From Pseudonocardia hierapolitana (lineage in GTDB: Bacteria; Actinomycetota; Actinomycetes; Mycobacteriales; Pseudonocardiaceae): a stretch of 64,000 nt of DNA. Made by a program: the position numbers and the translations under genes. The notes under the pieces are model-generated. The model made no database searches. It saw only the letters and a program-made list of their open reading frames with translations, and was not told the origin of the DNA. The DNA lies in the NCBI RefSeq assembly GCF_007994075.1, contig NZ_VIWU01000001.1, positions 1 through 64,000 of the forward strand, given 5' to 3'. Shown one piece after another: positions 55,979 through 61,021 of this stretch; position 1 is the stretch's first letter, and the number at the start of each line of letters is the position of its first letter.

Positions 55979-56824
55979 TTACAGCTCATCGGCGATCCGC
56001 CGGATCATCTCCCGCGACTCGGGCGGGGCCAGCGCGAGGGTCCGGAGCCGCTCGAACTTGAGTCTAGCCAGCGTGACGGCCGGTTCCTTCTCCAGGTGGG
56101 TGGCGCCGAGGGCGTGCTCGACATAGGCCATGTCGGGTTCGCCGAGATCGCCGAAGCTGAGTATGAGGAAGCCAGATGCGAGGGAGGGATGCGCGCCTCG
56201 TCCCATGGGGAGCACCTGCAGGGAGACGGTCGTCAACTCGCTCGCGGTCAGCAGATGCTCCAGCTGAGCTCGCAACGTGGCCCTGCCCCCGACGGGATTG
56301 CGGAGCACAGCCTCATCAATGATCGCTACGAAATGCAACGGGTCATCGTCGGACTCCAGGCGCTCCTGCCGGATCATGCGAACCTGGATGTCGCGCTCGC
56401 GCTCGTCAGTGGGCCGGGGCAGCGGTGACGCCTCGTACAGGGCGCGGCTGTAGTCAGGGACTTGCAGTAGCCCAGGCACGAACCCCGTCGCATACTCCTG
56501 CACCTGCGTGGCCTCGGTCTCGTAACCCACATACGAGTTGTCGCCCAGCCCGTAGGCCCGGTACCAGCCCGGCTTCGCCGCTTCCCGTGCCAGCTCGAGC
56601 ATCTCGGTCCACACGTCACCGGCGTCGTACAGGTCGAGCATGCTCTTCACCAGGTGCACGTCGGCCTTCTGCTGCCCGTTCTCGATGCGGCTGAGCCTGC
56701 TCGCCGACGTGTCCAGCGCCGGTGCCGCCTCGTCCAGCGTCAGCCGGGCTCCCTCCCGCAACTTCCGCAATCTGCGCGCCAGGATGCGCCGCCTGATCGA
56801 CGCCCCGTTCCGCTTCGCCCCCAT
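55979..56824 (-). CDS. XRE-family regulator with DUF5753 domain
   Basis: A 281-residue regulator. The N-terminal helix-turn-helix (LRKLREGARLTLDEAAPALDTSASRLSRIENG) covers about residues 19-65. A DUF5753 domain follows (about 95-275) with the YEASPLPRPTDERERDIQVRM and LHFVAIIDEAVLRNPVGG blocks seen in this group. Such genes are abundant in Pseudonocardiaceae and Streptomyces, usually with DUF397 partners. ATG at 56824 gives the start MGAKRNG; the longer frame upstream is Arg/Ser-rich. It heads a three- or four-gene operon with two DUF397 genes and possibly the GT87 gene. Confidence 0.9.
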   Translation of the reverse strand: MGAKRNGASIRRRILARRLRKLREGARLTLDEAAPALDTSASRLSRIENGQQKADVHLVKSMLDLYDAGDVWTEMLELAREAAKPGWYRAYGLGDNSYVGYETEATQVQEYATGFVPGLLQVPDYSRALYEASPLPRPTDERERDIQVRMIRQERLESDDDPLHFVAIIDEAVLRNPVGGRATLRAQLEHLLTASELTTVSLQVLPMGRGAHPSLASGFLILSFGDLGEPDMAYVEHALGATHLEKEPAVTLARLKFERLRTLALAPPESREMIRRIADEL

Positions 56825-57446
56825 GCGCCCTCCGCGTCCGGCCGATGACCGATCGTGGCATCGGGAACGACGGAGGTGGGATTCCCACCCCCCTGATCGT
56901 TCCGACATCCGCCGGAGCGCCCTCGACAGGGCGAGAAACCGCACGTCGGATCGATCACTGCGCCGTGATCGTTGCGACATCGCGCTCGCCGCCCTCGCGA
57001 TGGCGGTCGCACGCATCTCGCAGATCGATCAGCGCACCCGGCCGGCCCGATCGCGCGACTCGCCGCGCCAGAACGCCCGACTCGCCGTGTTGAGATGCCC
57101 GACTCGCCGCGCCAGAACGCCCGACTCGCCGTGTTGAGATGCCCGACTCGCCGCGCCAGAACGCCCGACTCGCCGTGTTGAGATGCCCGACTCGCCGCGC
57201 CAGAACGCCCGACTCGCCGTGTTGAGATGCCCGACTCGCCGCGCCAGAACGCCCGACTCGCCGCGTTGAGATGCCCGACTCGACGGAGGTCCGCGGGGCC
57301 GGGTTTGCGCAGCGTGGCCGAACGGCCGAGGAAGTCACCAGGTCGTGGTGATCTTTCTCCCGTCGCGGTATTGACCTCCCGCACATACCGGATCACGCTG
57401 GGTACACAAGGGCACAGCGGGGTTCGAGCAGAAAGGTCCGATCGGG
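56825..57446. other. Divergent intergenic region with tandem array
   Basis: About 620 bp between the divergent XRE and STAS genes. It holds the 5 x 44 bp array (57057-57276) and, closer to the XRE gene, a degenerate repeated segment (GATCGTTCCGACATCC near 56903 and GATCGTTGCGACATCG near 56966). No gene is supportable; promoters for both flanking genes must lie here. Confidence 0.55.
57057..57276. repeat. Five 44-bp tandem repeats made of two alternating 22-bp units
   Basis: Unit A (begins GACTCGCCGCGCCAG, then AACGCCC) and unit B (begins GACTCGCCGTGTTGA, then GATGCCC) alternate exactly five times: A at 57057, 57101, 57145, 57189 and 57233, with B 22 bp after each. Only the last B differs, by one base; a truncated unit follows at 57277. 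The 22-bp unit is related to those at 5258-5506. Confidence 0.95.
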
Positions 57447-57917
57447 GTGTTCGTGGCTGAGGTCAATGGTCGCCCGGGCGACGGGTATGTCGCCGTCCGG
57501 GTCACCGGCGACGTCGACACGGGCACTCGGGCCGCTCTCACCGACGCGCTGGAGCGCGCCCTCGCCGTCGGCTCCCCGTCGATCCTCGTCGATCTCACCG
57601 GGGTCCGGTTCTTCGCCGTCGCCGGGGTGCACTGCGTCGAGCGCGCGGTGGGTGCGCTCGAAGCGCGAGGTGGCTCGGCGCACGTGGTCTGCCCCCAGCC
57701 CGGCGCCGCCTGGCGGGTGGTGTCACTGCTCGGGCTGCAGCAGCAGTGGCTGGTGCACCACGACGTCGACGCTGCGGTCGCGGGCTGCACCGCAGGTCGA
57801 TGGCCGTCATCGGCCCCGGTCCGCGGTGGCGACGAACCCGCTGAGGTCGCGGGGCGGCACGTGCCCGTCGGCACGGCCGGCCCGGGAGGTCCGGTACGCC
57901 GACGCGTTCAGGGTTGA
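57447..57917 (+). CDS. STAS-domain anti-anti-sigma-like protein
   Basis: A 156-residue protein with one STAS domain (about residues 8-112), including VAVRVTGDVDTGTRAALTDAL and SILVDLTGVRFFAVAGVHC. In anti-anti-sigma factors a phosphorylated Ser follows the DLTGV strand; here the loop is RFFAVAG, without the usual Ser, so classic partner switching may not apply. The C-terminal 45 residues are Pro/Gly-rich and disordered. GTG at 57447 is used; GTG at 57453 is also possible. No sigma or anti-sigma gene is adjacent. Confidence 0.75.
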   Translation: MFVAEVNGRPGDGYVAVRVTGDVDTGTRAALTDALERALAVGSPSILVDLTGVRFFAVAGVHCVERAVGALEARGGSAHVVCPQPGAAWRVVSLLGLQQQWLVHHDVDAAVAGCTAGRWPSSAPVRGGDEPAEVAGRHVPVGTAGPGGPVRRRVQG

Positions 57918-57984
57918 GCACGGCGTTCGACCGCGGGACGACACCGGCGCAGCACCGCGCGCCGAGTCGTGATCCACTGATCCG

Positions 57985-59007
57985 ATGAAGGTCGACGCGA
58001 TGCTGCGGGGCACGGGGCTGGCCGACCTGGCGGCCGAGGCGCGGGAGCGGGAGGCCGCCGGGATCGACGGGCTGTGGAGCTACGAGGGCCCGCACGACCC
58101 GTTCCTGCCGCTGATGCCGGTGGCCGAGCACACCTCGCGGGTGGCGGTGGGCACCGCCATCGCCGTCGCGTTCGCGCGCAACCCGATGAGCATGGCCTAC
58201 GTCGCGAACGACCTGCAGGTCCACTCGGAGGGCCGGTTCCTGCTCGGCCTGGGCAGCCAGGTCAAGCCGCACATCGAGCGCCGGTTCGCGATGCCATGGA
58301 GCCACCCCGCGCGCCGCATGCGCGAGTACGTGCAGGCGCTGCGGACGATCTGGTCCGCGTGGGACACCGGTGAGCGGCTGGCGTTCCGGGGCGAGTTCTA
58401 CTCCCACACGCTCATGACGCCGTTCTTCTCCCCCGCGCCCAACCCCTACGGGCCGCCTGCGGTGTACCTGGCCGCCGTGGGCGACCAGATGACGCGGGTG
58501 GCGGGCGAAGTGTGCGACGGCCTGCTCCCCCACGCCTTCACCACCGAGCGCTACCTGCGCGAACACACGCTCCCGGTGCTGGAGGAGGGGCTCGCGGCGA
58601 GCGGGCGCACCCGGGCCGGCTTCGCGATCGCGTTCTCCGGTTTCGTCGTCTCCGGATCCACCGAGGAGGAGATGGCGATGGCCGCGCGCGGCGTGCGCGA
58701 GCAGATCGCCTTCTACGGCAGCACGCCCGCCTACCGCCCGGTTCTCGACCTGCACGGGTGGGGCGAGCTGGGAGTCGAGCTCAACCGGCTGTCCCGCGGC
58801 ACCGACGCCGACCGGTGGCAGCGCATGGGCGAGCTGATCGACGACGAGGTGCTGGGCACGTTCGCCGTGGTCGCGGAGCCGGACCGGCTGGGCCCCGCGC
58901 TCCTGGCCCGCTTCGGCGGACTCGTGGACCGCTTCACCTTCTACGCCCCCTACGAGCACGACGACGCCATCTTCGCTCCCGCTACGGAGGAGCTGCAGCG
59001 GGCGTGA
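57985..59007 (+). CDS. LLM-class F420-dependent oxidoreductase
   Basis: A 340-residue luciferase-like TIM-barrel oxidoreductase. It includes GIDGLWSYEGPHDPFLPL and AFARNPMSMAYVANDLQVHSEGRFLLGLGSQVKPHIERRF, the strand and loop pattern of the subgroup that uses coenzyme F420. The ATG at 57985 starts directly with the first strand (MKVDAMLRG). Substrate unknown. It follows the STAS gene on the same strand after about 70 bp; co-transcription is possible but not evident. Confidence 0.9.
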   Translation: MKVDAMLRGTGLADLAAEAREREAAGIDGLWSYEGPHDPFLPLMPVAEHTSRVAVGTAIAVAFARNPMSMAYVANDLQVHSEGRFLLGLGSQVKPHIERRFAMPWSHPARRMREYVQALRTIWSAWDTGERLAFRGEFYSHTLMTPFFSPAPNPYGPPAVYLAAVGDQMTRVAGEVCDGLLPHAFTTERYLREHTLPVLEEGLAASGRTRAGFAIAFSGFVVSGSTEEEMAMAARGVREQIAFYGSTPAYRPVLDLHGWGELGVELNRLSRGTDADRWQRMGELIDDEVLGTFAVVAEPDRLGPALLARFGGLVDRFTFYAPYEHDDAIFAPATEELQRA

Positions 59008-59404
59008 CCAGCGCGCGGTGATCGGCCGGCAACGGCGCCTACCTGCCCTTGTCCTCCGTCGCTGGGTCATCTGGGTACGGATGCCCGTAGATGTGCTCCT
59101 ATCGGGTGGATCTGCTCCCGAGCGACTGCGCAGCAGCCGACGGGACGCGGCACCTGGCGGAAACGGGGATCGCCGACACCTCCGTACGCCATGGGTCGAA
59201 CGTCGCAGATCGTCTCCGGCGACTAGGCCTGACGCGTTGCATCTCGGCGGCCCTTGTCCCCCTCTTCGAGTAGGAGACCGCGGACGTCCGCGGTTGTGGG
59301 GACCAGGCGGGTGATGGGACGTAAGCCCCGGGCGCTCCTCGGGGCGAAGCGGAAGGATCGAATTGCGGATCGGAGGGGCGATCCAGGATCCGGGGGACGG
59401 CGAA
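59008..59404. other. Interval between the LLM oxidoreductase and an aminotransferase fragment
   Basis: About 400 bp with no supportable gene. A perfect 18-bp palindrome (59277-59294) stands out and is listed separately. Open frames here are short and lack recognisable similarity. Confidence 0.45.
59277..59294. promoter_or_regulatory. Perfect 18-bp palindrome, possible operator
   Basis: ACCGCGGACGTCCGCGGT is an exact palindrome with no spacer, lying about 110 bp upstream of the decayed aminotransferase start at 59405. It could be a repressor site or a small hairpin. No regulator is assigned to it. Confidence 0.4.
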
Positions 59405-59520
59405 ATGGCCTTGGTCGAACACGTCGACGCACCTGCCTGCCCACAGGACACCGGCCCGCTACCAGGGCCGTATCGCGGAGGGCTTCCGGCCAGCGAGCGG
59501 GGAGAGCCGCAGGCCCGGGG
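59405..59520 (+). pseudogene. Decayed copy of the aminotransferase 5' end
   Basis: The frame from ATG 59405 reads MALVEHVDAPACPQDTGPLP and GPYRGGLPASERGEPQAR. This lines up without gaps with the N-terminus of the aminotransferase at 60147 (MVMVEPVDLPALPRVTGPLP, then GPHSAELLIRQDRREPNAR). Nucleotide similarity is clear over ACCGGCCCGCT..C.GGGCCG. After about 38 residues the likeness stops, and the frame continues into sequence antisense to the HTH gene. It appears to be a remnant of duplication of the 5' end. Confidence 0.6.
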
Positions 59521-59648
59521 TTTGGAGGCGTTGGGGATGGCAGGGGGCCCGCGGAAGGGGTCGGGGTACCGGGCCGACGACGATCCGCGCCCGGATCTGC
59601 GCAGGCTCGCCGCAGAGCTGGACGGGTTGCTCCGAACCGTGGGGGACG

Positions 59649-60032
59649 TCAGGGCTTCGCGTCTTCGGCAGTTAGCTGACGCTCGATCTGCTCGACGCGG
59701 TCCCGCAGCTCCCGAATCTCCCGGCTCAGCCCGTCCAGGGCCTGCAAGACCGGATCCCTGACCTCGTCGTCGTGCGGTTCCGGCCGGTCACCGCGCAGCA
59801 CCTGGTCGAGGTAGCCGGCGGGCCACCCCAGCGCCTCCGACACCGCGGCGAGCGTCTGGGGTCGGCGGCGGCGCGGGCTGAGGTTGTGCTGCAGCTCCCG
59901 GATCGTCGTCAGCGACAACCGCGCGCGGGACGCGACGTCCATCTGCGTCATGCGGGTCTCGGCCATGCGGTTACGGATCGCCTCTGCGACCGAGTTCCAG
60001 TCCTCGTCGCACGCACGTTCCGCGTCGGTCAC
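59649..60032 (-). CDS. XRE-type HTH protein with C-terminal coiled coil
   Basis: A 127-residue regulator. Residues about 12-75 form an XRE helix-turn-helix (ETRMTQMDVASRARLSLTTIRELQ), and the C-terminal 35 residues form a short coiled coil (LSREIRELRDRVEQIERQL) likely used for dimerisation. The GTG start at 60032 is divergent from the truncated aminotransferase at 60147, and a short inverted repeat lies between them, so it may regulate that gene and the downstream carrier-protein gene. Confidence 0.8.
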   Translation of the reverse strand: MTDAERACDEDWNSVAEAIRNRMAETRMTQMDVASRARLSLTTIRELQHNLSPRRRRPQTLAAVSEALGWPAGYLDQVLRGDRPEPHDDEVRDPVLQALDGLSREIRELRDRVEQIERQLTAEDAKP

Positions 60033-60092
60033 GCGCAGAGCCTAGGGCCAGAGTCGGCGTTGATCGACCCCGCTCCAGGCATCAGAAAATCG

Positions 60093-60117
60093 GCACCAAT
60101 ATTGTGTCAACTGGTGC
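60093..60117. promoter_or_regulatory. Inverted repeat in the HTH/aminotransferase divergent promoter
   Basis: GCACCA at 60093-60098 and TGGTGC at 60112-60117 form perfect 6-bp arms around an AT-richer centre (ATATTGTGTCAAC). This is the only AT-rich spot in the 114-bp divergent region and fits an operator for the adjacent HTH protein. A TAGCCT sequence just downstream could be a -10 element for the plus-strand gene. Confidence 0.4.
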
Positions 60118-60146
60118 TAGCCTGAGGCGGAGGGAGGGGAACGATC

Positions 60147-60932
60147 ATGGTCATGGTGGAACCCGTCGATCTACCCGCGCTCCCGCGCGTCACCGGCCCG
60201 CTTCCCGGGCCGCACTCGGCGGAGCTGCTGATCAGGCAGGATCGGCGCGAGCCCAACGCGCGCGTCTACCCACGACACATCCCGATCGTGATCGACGAGG
60301 CATGGGGCAGCTTCGTCCGCGATCTCGAAGGGAACGTCTTCATCGACTTCCTGACCGGAGCGGGCGTGCTCTCGCTCGGTCACAACCATCCGGAGTCCGT
60401 GCGCGTCGTGACCGAGCAGCTCGGCCGGTTCGCGCACGGGCTCGACCTGCCGACGCCGGCGAAGGACGCGTTCACCGAGGCGCAGCTGTCGATGCTGCCG
60501 CCGACGATGCGCGGTCGCACCCGGGTGCACTTCTGCGGGCCGACCGGCGTCAACGCCGTCGACGCGGCGATCAGGCTGTGCAAGACCGCGACCGGACGGT
60601 CCGATGTCGTGTCCTTCCAGGGTGGGTTCCGCGGCACCACCCACCTCGGGATGGCGGTCACCGGCCTCGTCGCGAGCAAGCGGCCGATCGGCAACGGGGT
60701 TCCGGGTGTGGATTTGATGAAGGACGGTCGCCGGGGTCCCGTGGCGCAGGAACCCGCAACTCAGATATGCGGGCCCGAGACCAGCATCGACTCGGCGGCG
60801 GGCGGAAGCATTCCATCACCCACCCGTGACGCTGCTCCTGACCCGGGGTCCACGGTAGGAGGCTGCGCCCGTCCTCCCGCTGCGGACCGCGCCGGTTCAC
60901 GGATAGCTGGGTTTCTGGCACAGCTCCCGTAA
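60147..60932 (+). pseudogene. Truncated class III aminotransferase (diaminobutyrate aminotransferase-like)
   Basis: The ORF has 261 codons, but only the first 190 or so (to about 60712) are aminotransferase. They include TGPLPGPHSAELL, FIDFLTGAGVLSLGHNHP, RVHFCGPTGVNAVDAA and FQGGFRGTTHLGMAVTGL, the start of a fold-type I class III enzyme that transfers amino groups to or from diaminobutyrate-like substrates. The PLP-binding Lys, expected about 100 residues later, and the whole C-terminal half are missing. The remaining frame is Arg/Pro/Ser-rich without similarity. A strong GGAGGGAGGGG ribosome-binding site lies upstream. It is probably nonfunctional. Confidence 0.75.
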
Positions 60933-61021
60933 CGGCCCAGGCACGTGCGCGGATCTCGCTCACGCCGTCCAGCGCGCTTGTCGCACCGACCACTCCGACT
61001 TTTGATTCAAGGGGTCAATTG
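60713..61021. other. Junction between the truncated aminotransferase and the carrier-protein gene
   Basis: About 310 bp with no recognised protein in any frame. The aminotransferase similarity stops abruptly at the left edge, and the carrier-protein gene begins at the right edge. No transposase, inverted repeat or direct repeat marks the junction clearly; a past deletion or insertion is likely. Confidence 0.45.

Noticed and set aside
57057..57276. CRISPR array or coding repeat peptide
   Set aside because: The alternating 22-bp units are themselves repeated, so there are no variable spacers; open frames through them have no start context or similarity.
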